Assembly (NCBI GenBank): GCA_964245015.1 | Contig: CAXTMA010000001.1 | Span: forward strand, 8,487 to 72,486 | Length of the DNA: 64,000 nucleotides | DNA from: RH-AL1 sp964245015 | GTDB taxonomy: Bacteria > Pseudomonadota > Alphaproteobacteria > Rhizobiales > Beijerinckiaceae | Reading direction: 5' to 3' | In this document: piece after piece, positions 1-8,839 of the stretch | Layout: every line of letters begins with the position of its first letter | Numbering within the stretch: position 1 is the stretch's first letter | The notes under the pieces: generated by a model | The model's database searches: none | What the model saw: only the letters and a program-made list of their open reading frames with translations | What the model was told of the DNA's origin: nothing | Made by a program: the position numbers and the translations under genes

Positions 1-1
1 C

Positions 2-667
2 GGCATGCTGAAGGCGCGCAAGGAGGCCAACATCGCCAAGATGGCGCCCAAGCTGATGCAGAACTCGACGCCGATGAACTTCCACGGCGCGCTTGGCGCC
101 TTGAAGACCGTGATCGCCGAGCGCCCCGATGCCATCCTGGTCAACGAGGGCGCCAATACGCTCGACCTCGCCCGCGGCATCATCGACATGCACAAGCCGC
201 GCAAGCGCCTCGACGTCGGCACCTGGGGCATCATGGGCATCGGCATGGGCTATGCCGTCGCGGCGGCGGTGGAAACCGGCCATCCCGTGCTCGCCGTCGA
301 GGGCGACAGCGCCTTCGGCTTTTCCGGCATGGAAGTGGAAACGATCTGCCGGTACAACCTGCCTGTGTGCATCGTGGTGTTCAACAACGACGGCATCTAT
401 CGCGGCACCGATACCAACCCGACCGGGGGCGCCGACGTCGCGCCGACCGTTTTCGTCAAGGGCGCGCGCTACGACAAGATGATGGAAGCCTTCGGCGGCG
501 TTGGCTACCACGTCACCACCCCCGACGAGCTTCGCCGCGCCGTCAACGAGGCGATGGATACGGGCAAGCCGACGATCATCAACGCGGTGATCGATCCCGC
601 CGCCGGCACCGAGAGCGGCAACATCGGCAGCCTCAACCCGATGAGCTCGCTTCCCAAGAAGAAGTGA
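2..667 (+). CDS. oxc: Oxalyl-CoA decarboxylase, C-terminal part (5' end outside window)
   Basis: The open frame runs in from the left edge, so only about the last 220 residues are present. They form the C-terminal thiamine-diphosphate domain: the ThDP/Mg motif starts at GDSAFGFSGME and ends at VVFNNDGIY, and the protein finishes with a short Lys-rich tail as in known Oxc proteins. The enzyme converts oxalyl-CoA to formyl-CoA and CO2 in the cytosol. Formyl-CoA transferase follows 82 bases downstream on the same strand, the classic oxalate-degradation pair. The ATG at base 5 is internal to the protein and is not the true start. Confidence 0.95.
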   Translation, partial: GMLKARKEANIAKMAPKLMQNSTPMNFHGALGALKTVIAERPDAILVNEGANTLDLARGIIDMHKPRKRLDVGTWGIMGIGMGYAVAAAVETGHPVLAVEGDSAFGFSGMEVETICRYNLPVCIVVFNNDGIYRGTDTNPTGGADVAPTVFVKGARYDKMMEAFGGVGYHVTTPDELRRAVNEAMDTGKPTIINAVIDPAAGTESGNIGSLNPMSSLPKKK

Positions 668-749
668 GGGAGGCCGGTGCGTTCCGGTGTAAGCAGGCAT
701 CGACCGGGTTCCGCCACGCGGAGGAGCCTGAACGATCGGGATCGATGAG

Positions 750-2027
750 ATGAGCAAGGCGCTCGCCGGCGTAAGAATCCTTGATTTCACCCACGTCCAG
801 TCCGGACCGACCTGCACCCAGCTGCTGGCCTGGTTCGGCGCCGACGTGATCAAGGTCGAGCGTCCGGGCGTCGGCGACATCACGCGCACGCAGCTGCGCG
901 ACATTCCCGACGTCGACAGCTTGTACTTCACGATGCTCAACCACAACAAGCGGTCCATCACCATCGATGCCAAGCAGCCGGACGGAATGGCCGTTCTTGA
1001 GCGCCTGATCGCCGCCTGCGACGTGATGGTCGAGAACTTCGCGCCGGGCGCGCTGGCCCGGATGGGGTTGACCTGGGAGAAGATCCAGTCGTTGAACGGC
1101 CGCATGATCGTCGCCTCCGTGAAGGGCTTCGGCCCGGGTCCCTTCGAGGACTGCAAGGTGTACGAGAACGTCGCGCAGTGCGTCGGCGGGGCCGCTTCGA
1201 CGACCGGGTTCCGCGAGGGCGTGCCGCTGGTGAGCGGGGCGCAGATCGGCGACACCGGCACCGGCCTCCACCTCGCCCTTGGCATCGTCACCGCCCTTTA
1301 CCAGCGCACGCAGACCGGCCGCGGGCAGAAGGTCGACTGCGCGATGCAGGATGGCGTGCTCAACCTTTGCCGGGTCAAGCTGCGCGATCAGCAGCGCCTG
1401 GCCCGTGGACCGCTCGCGGAATACAGCCAGTTCGGCGAGGGCATCCCCTTCGGCGATGCGGTCCCCCGCGCCGGCAACGATTCCGGCGGCGGCCAGCCCG
1501 GCCGGATCCTGAAATGCCGGGGCTGGGAAATCGACCCCAACGCCTACATCTACGTCGTGGTCCAGGCGCCTGTGTGGCCGGCGGTGTGCGACATCATCGG
1601 CGAGCCGGCGTGGAAGGTCGCGGCCGAGTACGCCACCCAGGCCGCGCGCCTGCCGCGCCTGCCGGCGATCTTCGCCCGGATCGAGGCTTGGACGCAGACC
1701 CAGAGCAAGCTGGAGGCGACCCGCATCTTCAACGCCCACGAGATTCCCTGCGGTCCCATCCTGTCGATGGCCGAACTCGCCGTCGAGCCGTCGCTGAGGA
1801 GGACCGGCACCGTGGTGGAGGTCGAGCACCCGCAGCGCGGTTCCTACTTGACGGTTGGCAGTCCCATCAAGCTGTCCGACAGCCCCGTCGTGGTGGAGCG
1901 CTCGCCGCTGCTGGGCGAGCATACGGCGGAGATCCTGCGCGACGTCCTCGACCTGCCCGATGCCGACATCGCCGATTTGCTGGAAACCGGCGCCTTCGGG
2001 CCGGTGACGCGGATCGCGGCGGAATGA
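750..2027 (+). CDS. frc: Formyl-CoA:oxalate CoA-transferase (first copy)
   Basis: 425-residue class III CoA-transferase (CaiB/BaiF family), the usual length for Frc. It moves CoA from formyl-CoA to oxalate, giving formate and the oxalyl-CoA used by oxc. The N-terminus (ILDFTHVQSGPTCTQLLAWFG) is the family signature, Asp168 in QIGDTGTG matches the catalytic aspartate that carries the acyl anhydride, and the mobile glycine loop is near residues 246-249 (GGGQ). It lies directly after oxc. A second, clearly different paralogue begins at 2611, so one copy may prefer another acyl-CoA or acid; the sequence alone does not say which is the true oxalate enzyme. Confidence 0.93.
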   Translation: MSKALAGVRILDFTHVQSGPTCTQLLAWFGADVIKVERPGVGDITRTQLRDIPDVDSLYFTMLNHNKRSITIDAKQPDGMAVLERLIAACDVMVENFAPGALARMGLTWEKIQSLNGRMIVASVKGFGPGPFEDCKVYENVAQCVGGAASTTGFREGVPLVSGAQIGDTGTGLHLALGIVTALYQRTQTGRGQKVDCAMQDGVLNLCRVKLRDQQRLARGPLAEYSQFGEGIPFGDAVPRAGNDSGGGQPGRILKCRGWEIDPNAYIYVVVQAPVWPAVCDIIGEPAWKVAAEYATQAARLPRLPAIFARIEAWTQTQSKLEATRIFNAHEIPCGPILSMAELAVEPSLRRTGTVVEVEHPQRGSYLTVGSPIKLSDSPVVVERSPLLGEHTAEILRDVLDLPDADIADLLETGAFGPVTRIAAE

Positions 2028-2058
2028 CGAGCGCGGGTGCGCCGACGGATCCGCGGCG

Positions 2059-2523
2059 ATGAGCGGGCCGAGCCCTTCGTTCGACGCTGCGCAGCTCGTG
2101 GCGGCGGCGGGCGATGCTATCATCGCCGCCGACGAGCACGGTGCCATCGTGCTGTGGAACGCCGCCGCCGAGCGCATCTTCGGCTATTCGCAGGCGGAGG
2201 CTGTCGGGCAGACGCTGGATCTCATCACCCCGGAGCGGCACCGCAGGCGGCACTGGCAGGGATATCAAACATCCATGCGCACGGGGCAGACGCGCTACGG
2301 CGCCGAGGTTCTGCGGGTGCCGGCGATGCGCAAGGACGGCGGCGCGCTCTCGATCGCCTTCACGGTGGCGATGCTGCGCGATGCCGACGCCAAGGTCAGC
2401 GCCATCGTCGCCATCATCCGCGACGAGACGGCCCGCTGGGGCGAGGAGCGCGAGCTGCGCCGCCGCCTCGGCGAGCTTGAGGCCGCCGCACATGGCCGGG
2501 TTGCGGCGGGCGACCCCACTTGA
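2059..2523 (+). CDS. Small PAS-domain protein
   Basis: 154 residues made almost entirely of one PAS fold: GDAIIAADEHGAIVLWNAAA at the start, then FGYSQAEAVGQ and a C-terminal beta segment ending IVAIIRDETARW, with a short charged helix (residues about 130-147) that could dimerise. There is no kinase, GGDEF or DNA-binding domain, so it is a stand-alone sensor or partner protein. It sits between two formyl-CoA transferase genes, 31 bases after the first and 87 before the second, all on one strand, which suggests co-transcription and sensing of a ligand or redox state linked to oxalate metabolism. The ligand is unknown. Confidence 0.85.
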   Translation: MSGPSPSFDAAQLVAAAGDAIIAADEHGAIVLWNAAAERIFGYSQAEAVGQTLDLITPERHRRRHWQGYQTSMRTGQTRYGAEVLRVPAMRKDGGALSIAFTVAMLRDADAKVSAIVAIIRDETARWGEERELRRRLGELEAAAHGRVAAGDPT

Positions 2524-2610
2524 GCCAAGTGGCACGAAAGCAAGTGGCACGCGTTTCCCTGGCAAGACGTCGCCAGGGTTTGATCATCAACCAAATTGGA
2601 AAGGCTTGAC

Positions 2611-3861
2611 ATGTCCAAACCGCTCGAAGGCATCAAGATCATCGATTTCACCCATGTGCAGGCCGGTCCGGCGTGCACGCAGATGCTGGCTTGGTTCGGC
2701 GCTGACGTCATCAAGGTCGAGCGTCCCGGCGCCGGCGACGTCACCCGCACCCAGCTGCGCCACGTCGAGGACGCGGACGCGCTGTACTTCACCATGCTCA
2801 ACTCCAACAAGCGCTCGCTGACGCTGGATACCAAGACGCCGCTGGGCAAGGAAGTCCTGGAAAAGATGATCAGGGAGTCCGACGTGATGGTCGAGAACTT
2901 CGGCCCCGGCGCGCTCGATCGCATGGGCTTTTCCTGGGCCCATATCCAGGAGCTGAACCCCGGCATGATCCTGGCCTCGGTGAAGGGCTTCTCGGACGGC
3001 CACCACTACGAGGACCTCAAGGTCTACGAGAACGTGGCGCAGTGCGCCGGCGGCGCCGCCTCCACCACCGGCTTCTGGGATGGTCCCCCGACCGTCAGCG
3101 CCGCGGCGCTGGGCGACTCCAACACCGGCATGCACCTCGCCATCGGCATCCTCACCGCGCTGCGCGGGCGCGACAAGACCGGCAAGGGCCAGAAGGTCGC
3201 CGTGTCGATGCAGGACTCCGTGCTCAACCTGTGCCGCGTCAAGTTGCGCGACCAGCAGCGCCTCGATGCGCTGGGCTACCTCGAAGAATATCCGCAGTAC
3301 CCTCACGGCGAGTTCACGGACGTGGTGCCGCGCGGCGGCAACGCCGGCGGCGGCGGCCAGCCCGGCTGGGTGCTGAAGTGCAAGGGCTGGGAGCACGATC
3401 CCAACGCCTACATCTACTTCACCATCCAGGGCCATGCATGGGCGCCGATCTGCCGGGCGCTGGGCAAGCCGGAGTGGATCGAGGACCCGAACTACAACAC
3501 GGCCCGCGCCCGTCAGGACAAGATCTTCGACATCTTCACCTTCATCGAAGGTTGGCTGGCCGACAAGACCAAGTTCGAGGCGGTGGACATCCTGCGCAAG
3601 TTCGACATCCCCTGCTCGCCCGTGCTGTCGATGAAGGAACTCGCCGTCGACCCGTCGCTGCGCGCCAGCGGCACCGTGGTCGAGGTGCCCCATCCCAAGC
3701 TCGGCTCGTACCTGACGATCGGAAGCCCGATCAAGTTCTCGGACATGAAGGTCGACGTCAAATCCTCGCCCCTGCTCGGCGAGCACACCGATGAGGTGCT
3801 GAGCGGGCTCGGCTACACGGCCCAGCAGATCGAGGAACTGCATCAGGCCAAGGCCGTCTGA
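2611..3861 (+). CDS. frc: Formyl-CoA:oxalate CoA-transferase (second copy)
   Basis: 416-residue class III CoA-transferase, close in sequence to the copy at 750-2027 but clearly diverged. The catalytic Asp169 lies in ALGDSNTGMHL and the glycine loop GGGGQPG is complete (the first copy has SGGGQPG). ATG at 2611 is chosen because a purine-rich GGAAAGG lies just upstream; an in-frame TTG at 2596 would add five residues. It ends the oxalate block and is followed by a strong stem-loop. Residues flanking the active site differ between the copies, so a different acid substrate for one of them is possible. Confidence 0.92.
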   Translation: MSKPLEGIKIIDFTHVQAGPACTQMLAWFGADVIKVERPGAGDVTRTQLRHVEDADALYFTMLNSNKRSLTLDTKTPLGKEVLEKMIRESDVMVENFGPGALDRMGFSWAHIQELNPGMILASVKGFSDGHHYEDLKVYENVAQCAGGAASTTGFWDGPPTVSAAALGDSNTGMHLAIGILTALRGRDKTGKGQKVAVSMQDSVLNLCRVKLRDQQRLDALGYLEEYPQYPHGEFTDVVPRGGNAGGGGQPGWVLKCKGWEHDPNAYIYFTIQGHAWAPICRALGKPEWIEDPNYNTARARQDKIFDIFTFIEGWLADKTKFEAVDILRKFDIPCSPVLSMKELAVDPSLRASGTVVEVPHPKLGSYLTIGSPIKFSDMKVDVKSSPLLGEHTDEVLSGLGYTAQQIEELHQAKAV

Positions 3862-3874
3862 TCGGCTGACCGAA

Positions 3875-3905
3875 GGAGCAGGCCGTCGGGGTGACGGCCT
3901 GCTCC
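3875..3905. terminator. Perfect 13-bp stem-loop between convergent frc and gntR
   Basis: GGAGCAGGCCGTC, a five-base loop (GGGGT), then the exact complement. It starts 14 bases after the second frc and lies about 86 bases downstream of the convergent GntR gene. There is no T-run on either side, so it is a terminator-like hairpin rather than a textbook intrinsic terminator. Confidence 0.5.
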
Positions 3906-3990
3906 GATCGCGGGGCATCGGCGCGCGTTGGCGCCGGCCCTTTATCGCACGCCGCGGCCGGCGGCGGGTCGGACCCGTCCGCCGAGCGTG

Positions 3991-4680
3991 TCAGACGTCT
4001 TCCAGGTGTTCCTGCATGTGGGCGGACAGGCCCAGCGCATGGCTGCGGACGAGGTATTCCGCCAGGCTGCTGTCCCTTTGCTCCAGCGCGTTGATGATCT
4101 CCTGGTGTTCCCTGGCCGATCGGATCACCCTGTCGCCCTGTCGGATCGCGAGGCTCCTGATTCCGCGGACGTGCATGAACAGGTTGCTCGTCATGTCGGA
4201 GATCACCTGACATTGTCCGAACGACACGATCATCTGGTGAAAACGGATGTTGGCGTGGGAATAATCATCGATCGTCTTGCAGGGCGCCCGTTCGTAGAAT
4301 TCGGGAAACGTCGTCCGCAGGGAGCTTAGCTGTTCGTCGCTGGCATTGGCACAGGCTAGGCGCGCCGCCATGCTTTCCAGCGCCGCCCAGGCGTAGATCA
4401 TCCCGACGATCTCCGCCTTGGTCTTGCGGACGACGAACACGCCCCGGCGAGGTTCGGAGCGCACGAAGCCCTCCTGTTCGAGAACGGTCAGGGCTTCGCG
4501 CACGGGGGTTCGGCTGACGCCGAGTTCGGCCGAAAGCTTGCGCTCGTCGAGCCTGAGTTCGTCGAGGCTGCCATAGATGTCGAGCTTCGAGATCGCGTTC
4601 TTGAGCGAAACGTAGGCCAGATCGCGAAGGCTGCTGTTGACCTTGACTGGTTCGATCCCAAGCTCCGGCTTTCTGGTCAT
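3991..4680 (-). CDS. FadR/FCD-type GntR transcriptional regulator
   Basis: 229 residues: an N-terminal winged helix (LSAELGVSRTPVREALTVLE, roughly residues 45-65) and a C-terminal all-helical FCD effector domain with acid/His residues (DDYSHANIRFH, REHQE, RSHALGLSAH) that usually bind a metal and a carboxylate. The ATG at 4680 is chosen because AGGAAAGGA lies just upstream; the frame is open further up to 4878 but without a better start. It converges on the oxalate genes and is the obvious candidate regulator of them, as FCD regulators often answer to organic acids. This is inference from position. Confidence 0.9.
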   Translation of the reverse strand: MTRKPELGIEPVKVNSSLRDLAYVSLKNAISKLDIYGSLDELRLDERKLSAELGVSRTPVREALTVLEQEGFVRSEPRRGVFVVRKTKAEIVGMIYAWAALESMAARLACANASDEQLSSLRTTFPEFYERAPCKTIDDYSHANIRFHQMIVSFGQCQVISDMTSNLFMHVRGIRSLAIRQGDRVIRSAREHQEIINALEQRDSSLAEYLVRSHALGLSAHMQEHLEDV

Positions 4681-5237
4681 TGATCCTTTCCTGCTCCCCG
4701 CCCGAGCGGAGCGCCGCTGCCCGCGCGGGTTGCTGTGCGATCCGAAGCTCCATCCTATAGGCAATTCCGTCGACAGATCCCACGTCGAAACCGGGAAGGT
4801 TGACGCAAAAGCAATGCTTGCTTGCCGCTTCAAATGCGAATGGACGACCGGATCGACGAGTGCAGCTCGGAAAGGCACACCGGACAGCCGTCGCCGGATA
4901 GCAACCGGAGAGATAAGCGGCGGCTTTGAACGATCCGACGCGGATCAGTGGCTTCGGGTACCGGGCCGGCGCAGCGGCCCCAGCGACATGGATGTCGCGG
5001 GCCAAGACCGGCGGCGGCGTACCCTGCATCGCGACGATCCCGGCCAGCTCCGCCCGGTCGCTCCGCAGCCAGGTGTCCCGATCGGCCGGCATGGATCGCG
5101 CCTTCGCGGCAAGCTCATCGAGCACCGTCGCGGCCGGCAGATCAACCACGGTGTGTCCTTCTGTCTCGTCTGCAACGAAAGCGAAATGGCACCGTTCCGC
5201 CCGCGATCTCCTCACGCGGCTCAAGAGGGTGCGGCCG

Positions 5238-5369
5238 ACGCCTGATCTGCAGCGGCGGGATCGGGCGGAGGAGGTCGCGGCGATGGTGGTCTTCCTGCTG
5301 TCGCAGCAGGCGAGTTTCGTCAACGGCGCGAACTACCGCGTGGACGGCGGTCCGGTAGCAATGATCTGA
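5238..5369 (+). pseudogene. 3' remnant of a short-chain dehydrogenase (SDR)
   Basis: Only the last ~40 residues are recognisable: AEEVAAMVVFLLSQQASF followed by VNGANYRVDGGPVAMI, the typical SDR C-terminus that closes the cofactor-domain fold. The same frame upstream contains no Rossmann TGxxxGIG motif or YxxxK catalytic pair, so the 5' part has been lost. The rest of the 801-base span 4681-5481 holds no convincing gene. Confidence 0.65.
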
Positions 5370-5370
5370 A

Positions 5371-5403
5371 GTGCCGCGCGGTTTTGCGATCAAAACCTGC
5401 GGC
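5371..5403 (+). repeat. Dispersed repeat family 2, copy A
   Basis: 33 bases starting GTGCCGCGCGGTTTTGCGAT. A near-identical copy in reverse orientation lies at 58770-58802. This copy begins right after the stop codon of the SDR remnant. It is unrelated to the longer palindromic repeat found elsewhere in the window. Confidence 0.55.
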
Positions 5404-5481
5404 TTGTCAGAAAGCGAAGCGGGTGAAGCGTTGGCCACCCAACGCGAACCTGCTGAGCCCATCAATGGGAGGAGAACGGCG

Positions 5482-5841
5482 ATGGATGATGCCGAGCGCA
5501 AGCAGATCGGCGAAGACTTCGCGGCCGTCGTCAACATGACGCCGGCGCGCTTGGACAAATGGCTGGACAGCGAGGATTCCCGATCCGTCGGCTACGTCGA
5601 TGGCCAGAACAAGTCGGGTTCCGGCGGCAAGGAGGCCGTGGGCCACGCCGCCGGGCGACGTATCGTCGAGATCAAGCACAAGAAGAAGTCGGAGCTGACA
5701 GACGACGACTACGCGCACATGAAGAAGGTCGTCGGCTACGTCCATCGGCACATGGCACAAAAGCCGAGCGGCGACAGCAAGGACTCGCGATGGCGTCACT
5801 CCCTGATGAACTGGGGCCATGATCCCGAATTGGCTGACTGA
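5482..5841 (+). CDS. DUF3140 family small protein
   Basis: 119 residues matching the DUF3140 pattern: VVNMTPARLDKWLDSEDSRS near the N-terminus, then HAAGRRIVEIKHKKK and DDDYAHMKKVVGYVHRHMAQ, ending in a WRHSLMNWGHDP motif. The family is soluble, Lys-rich and often called a putative DNA-binding protein, but no function is established. The ATG at 5482 has a good Shine-Dalgarno (GGGAGGA) about 8 bases upstream, which decides this start against a longer open frame. Confidence 0.85.
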   Translation: MDDAERKQIGEDFAAVVNMTPARLDKWLDSEDSRSVGYVDGQNKSGSGGKEAVGHAAGRRIVEIKHKKKSELTDDDYAHMKKVVGYVHRHMAQKPSGDSKDSRWRHSLMNWGHDPELAD

Positions 5842-6047
5842 GCCCGCGCCGGGTGGACGCTCGTCCGGCGGACCGGAGCGGCCGGCGGGATGTGCGTCGC
5901 ACCGCGAATGGAAACATCTTTTGTCGCAAACCATCCGCTCCCTCGCCACCGCGACCGGTGCGTTCGCCGGCATCGGCCATCGGTTCGCAGCCGCCGCGCG
6001 CGGGATCGAGGGCGTGAGGTTTCGCGATCTGATGCTGGATCGGGCCG

Positions 6048-7430
6048 ATGCCGGCGCGGTTGGCTGACATGGCCAAGGTGATCGAACCCGGGCAGCCGAG
6101 ATCACGCGGCTTGGTGCGGGTCGACGTGGCGAGCATGCTGCGGGTCTTCGCCGGCGTGGTTCTGCCGGTGATCGCCAAGGGCGCGCTGATCCGGCGCCCG
6201 ACGATGGTGACCCTGGCGGCCCGGTTCGCACTCGACGCGCGTGCCGTGCGGATCCTCCAGCACCTGCGACGCACCTATGGTGACGGACCGCTGCTGCTGC
6301 CGTTTCCGGGCCGCCGGCAAGCCATCCTGCTCGCGCCCGAGCACGTGCACCGCGTCCTGATCGACGAGCCCGAGCTTTTCACGTCGTCGACCTGGGAGAA
6401 GCGTGCGGCGCTCGCCCACTTCGAGCCGCGGACGTCGCTGATCTCAAGTCCGCCCGAACGGGAGCCGCGTCGGCGGTTCCATGACGAGGTGCTCGAAAGC
6501 GGTCGTCCTGCGCATTCCCTAGGGGGCACCGTCGCGACGGTCGCAGGCGAGGAGGTCGAGACGCTGCTCGCCCGCGCGGGCACAACGCTGCGCTGGGGCG
6601 ACTTCACCCACGCCTGGCATCGCACCATGCGCCGCATCATCCTGGGCGATGCCGCGGCGGACGACGACGAACTGACGGACATGCTGGCTCGCCTGCGGGC
6701 GGCGGGCAACTGGGCCTTCCTGCATCCGCAGCGCCGGCGGCTTCGCCAGCGCTTCCGCGAGCGCCTGGTGAACCACTTGGCGCGCGCGGCACCGGCGAGC
6801 CTCGCGGCCGGCATCGCCCGACGTTGCGACGCCGCCGACCCCATCGATCAGGTCACGCAATGGCTGTTCGCGACCGATGCCGCCGGGATCGCGACCTACC
6901 GCGCACTCGCGCTGATCGCGACCGCACCCGGCGCCCTCGCGAGCGCCCGCGGCGAGGATCGCGGCGTCGATGCGGCGGCCCAAGCCGACGAGCGGCCGTT
7001 CACGCGCGCCTGCCTCCTCGAAGCGCTGCGCCTTTGGCCGACCACGCCCGCGATCCTGCGCGAAACCACGGCGCCGAGCGAATGGGAGGGTGGCACGATG
7101 CCGGCCGGCACGCTGGTTCTCGTGTTCCTGCCCTTTTTCCATCGCGACGGGGAGCGCCTGCCGCAAGCGCATCGCTTCGTGCCCGAGTTGTGGCAGACGC
7201 CGCGCGACGAGCGGGACTGGCCGCTGATCCCGTTCAGCGAGGGTCCGGCCGGCTGCCCCGGGCGCAACCTCATGCTGCTCGCGGCGAGCGCGACGATCGC
7301 CGCCCTGCTGCACCGGCGTTCTCTCGCTTTGGATCAGGCGACCCTTCTCGACGCGAACCGCCCGCTGACCGGTACCCTCGACCATTTCCGCCTGTCCTTC
7401 ACGGTCGAGCGTCGTGTCGCCTGTCGATAG
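6048..7430 (+). CDS. Cytochrome P450 with atypical oxygen-activation motif
   Basis: About 460 residues with the P450 hallmarks: the K-helix ExxR (E325, R328 in LEALRLWP) and the heme-thiolate loop FSEGPAGCPGR with Cys403. In the I-helix the usual A-G-x-D/E-T reads A-G-I-A-T (residues 279-283), so the conserved acid is Ala282. P450s without this acid often use peroxide or need substrate assistance. No ferredoxin or reductase gene is adjacent; an epoxide hydrolase and a catalase-like gene follow. The start could also be the ATG at 6069; neither has a strong ribosome site. The substrate is unknown. Confidence 0.88.
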   Translation: MPARLADMAKVIEPGQPRSRGLVRVDVASMLRVFAGVVLPVIAKGALIRRPTMVTLAARFALDARAVRILQHLRRTYGDGPLLLPFPGRRQAILLAPEHVHRVLIDEPELFTSSTWEKRAALAHFEPRTSLISSPPEREPRRRFHDEVLESGRPAHSLGGTVATVAGEEVETLLARAGTTLRWGDFTHAWHRTMRRIILGDAAADDDELTDMLARLRAAGNWAFLHPQRRRLRQRFRERLVNHLARAAPASLAAGIARRCDAADPIDQVTQWLFATDAAGIATYRALALIATAPGALASARGEDRGVDAAAQADERPFTRACLLEALRLWPTTPAILRETTAPSEWEGGTMPAGTLVLVFLPFFHRDGERLPQAHRFVPELWQTPRDERDWPLIPFSEGPAGCPGRNLMLLAASATIAALLHRRSLALDQATLLDANRPLTGTLDHFRLSFTVERRVACR

Positions 7431-7551
7431 GCCCGATGCTGAGCACGCCTGCGCAGCCTTGCTCGCCAAGGCGTCTGCCTTTGCCAAAAAGTGCGAGAAC
7501 GGAAAGCCCCCGCCGCCGGACGTCGCCTTTGCCCAGATCGACACGCGCTGA
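7414..7551 (+). CDS. Possible 45-residue protein overlapping the P450 3' end
   Basis: GTG at 7414 lies inside the last codons of the P450 (17-base overlap, different frame) and opens a 45-codon frame with the G/C-rich third positions typical of genes here. The product is Ala/Lys-rich with two cysteines and a run of four prolines, and shows no recognisable domain. The overlap would allow translational coupling. It may instead be a remnant. The rest of the 277-base gap before the epoxide hydrolase shows nothing I recognise. Confidence 0.3.
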   Translation: MSPVDRPDAEHACAALLAKASAFAKKCENGKPPPPDVAFAQIDTR

Positions 7552-7707
7552 TTTTTCGACCCGCTCGCCTCCTCGGTTGACGATCAGGCGGCAACGGGCG
7601 CATCGGCAACCCTGCGCCCCTGGTCGGTGCGAGAGGCGCTGTTCGGCAAGTGTCGGGCAGGTGTCGGCGAAGCGGGATCAACTGTTCATTGAAGGAAAGG
7701 GTAGGAC

Positions 7708-8640
7708 ATGACGGTCATCGACACGGTGCTCGGCATCGCAGGGAACGATCGCCGCGCTGCGACGCGCGCCGAGACGGCACTGCTCGACGTGGAGTTCCTC
7801 GACGACGGGCCGCGCGACGCACCGGTCGTCGTGCTCCTTCATGGCTGGCCGGATGATCCCTCGACCTGGGCGGCCGTGATCCCGGCTTTGAACGCCGCGG
7901 GGCTGCGGACCGTCACGCCGAACCTGCGCGGCTTCGGCGGCACGCGCTTCCGCGACGACGCGACACCTCGCACGGGGAACTCGGGCGTTCTCGCGCTGGA
8001 CGCGGTCGACCTCATGGACGCGCTCGGGATCCACCGTGTCTTCGTCGCGGGTCATGATTGGGGTTCGAATGCGGCGGAAGCACTCGCGGTCGGCTGGCCC
8101 GAGCGGGTGCCGAAGATCGCGATGCTGTCGACCCCCTCACGCCTGGGCGGGATGCCGACCCCGCCGTTCCGGCAATGCCAACGCCAGTGGTACCACTGGT
8201 TTCAAGCGACGGCGCGCGGGGCGAAGGCGGTGCGCGACGATCCCAAGGGCTTCGCGCGCATCATGTGGGACAACTGGAGCCCACCCGGCTGGTACGACGA
8301 GGCGACCTTTGACGCCGTGGCCGAAGCCTGGAGAAACCCGGACTGGGCCGAGGTCACGATCCACTCCTATCGCGCCCGTTGGGACGAAGCGGACCCGGAC
8401 CCTCGGTCGGCCGCGCTGGAGCGAAAGATCAAGGACACGAAGCGGATCGCGACGCCGACGATCTTTATCAGCGGCGCGCTGGACGGCGTGAACCCGCCCG
8501 AAGCCGCCAAGGATGTTCCGGGCAAGTTCTCGGGCCCATTCGAGGCCGTGTTGCTCGACGGCGTCGGGCATTTCCCGACACGGGAAGCGCCGGACATCGT
8601 CGCGGCGGCTTTGATCAGACATTTCAGCCAAGGCTCGTAG
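7708..8640 (+). CDS. Epoxide hydrolase, alpha/beta-hydrolase fold
   Basis: 310 residues. The oxyanion motif HGWPDDP (45-51), nucleophile Asp117 in AGHDWGSN, acid Asp259 in SGALDGVNPP and His288 in GVGHFPTREAP form the triad of the epoxide hydrolase/haloalkane dehalogenase group; the central cap region (about 140-220) is Trp/Tyr-rich. Aspartate rather than serine as nucleophile favours epoxide hydrolase over esterase; haloalkane dehalogenase is the alternative. Start ATG has a clear purine-rich AAGGAAAGGG site. It follows the P450, which could make the epoxide it opens; that link is inferred from position only. Confidence 0.88.
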   Translation: MTVIDTVLGIAGNDRRAATRAETALLDVEFLDDGPRDAPVVVLLHGWPDDPSTWAAVIPALNAAGLRTVTPNLRGFGGTRFRDDATPRTGNSGVLALDAVDLMDALGIHRVFVAGHDWGSNAAEALAVGWPERVPKIAMLSTPSRLGGMPTPPFRQCQRQWYHWFQATARGAKAVRDDPKGFARIMWDNWSPPGWYDEATFDAVAEAWRNPDWAEVTIHSYRARWDEADPDPRSAALERKIKDTKRIATPTIFISGALDGVNPPEAAKDVPGKFSGPFEAVLLDGVGHFPTREAPDIVAAALIRHFSQGS

Positions 8641-8839
8641 GCCAAGGCTCGCAGATCAGGCCTCGCGCACGTGGGAGGACGTCTCCGATGACCGCAACTG
8701 ATCGATGTACGGCGGTCAGCCCGTTGGTGCGACGGCGGGCATGTCTGTCCCAGCGATCAGTCTTTGGGCGAAGCCGATCCGTTCGCGACGAGACCGTTGC
8801 GGCACGACGGCTGGTCCGGCCTTTCGGCGCCGGGCACGA

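Noticed and set aside
4930..5240. Minus-strand stretch (FVADETEGHTVVDLPAATVL and following) with protein-like composition upstream of gntR
   Set aside because: It does not match a family I can name, its ends run into low-complexity sequence and no start or stop fits; at most a gene remnant.
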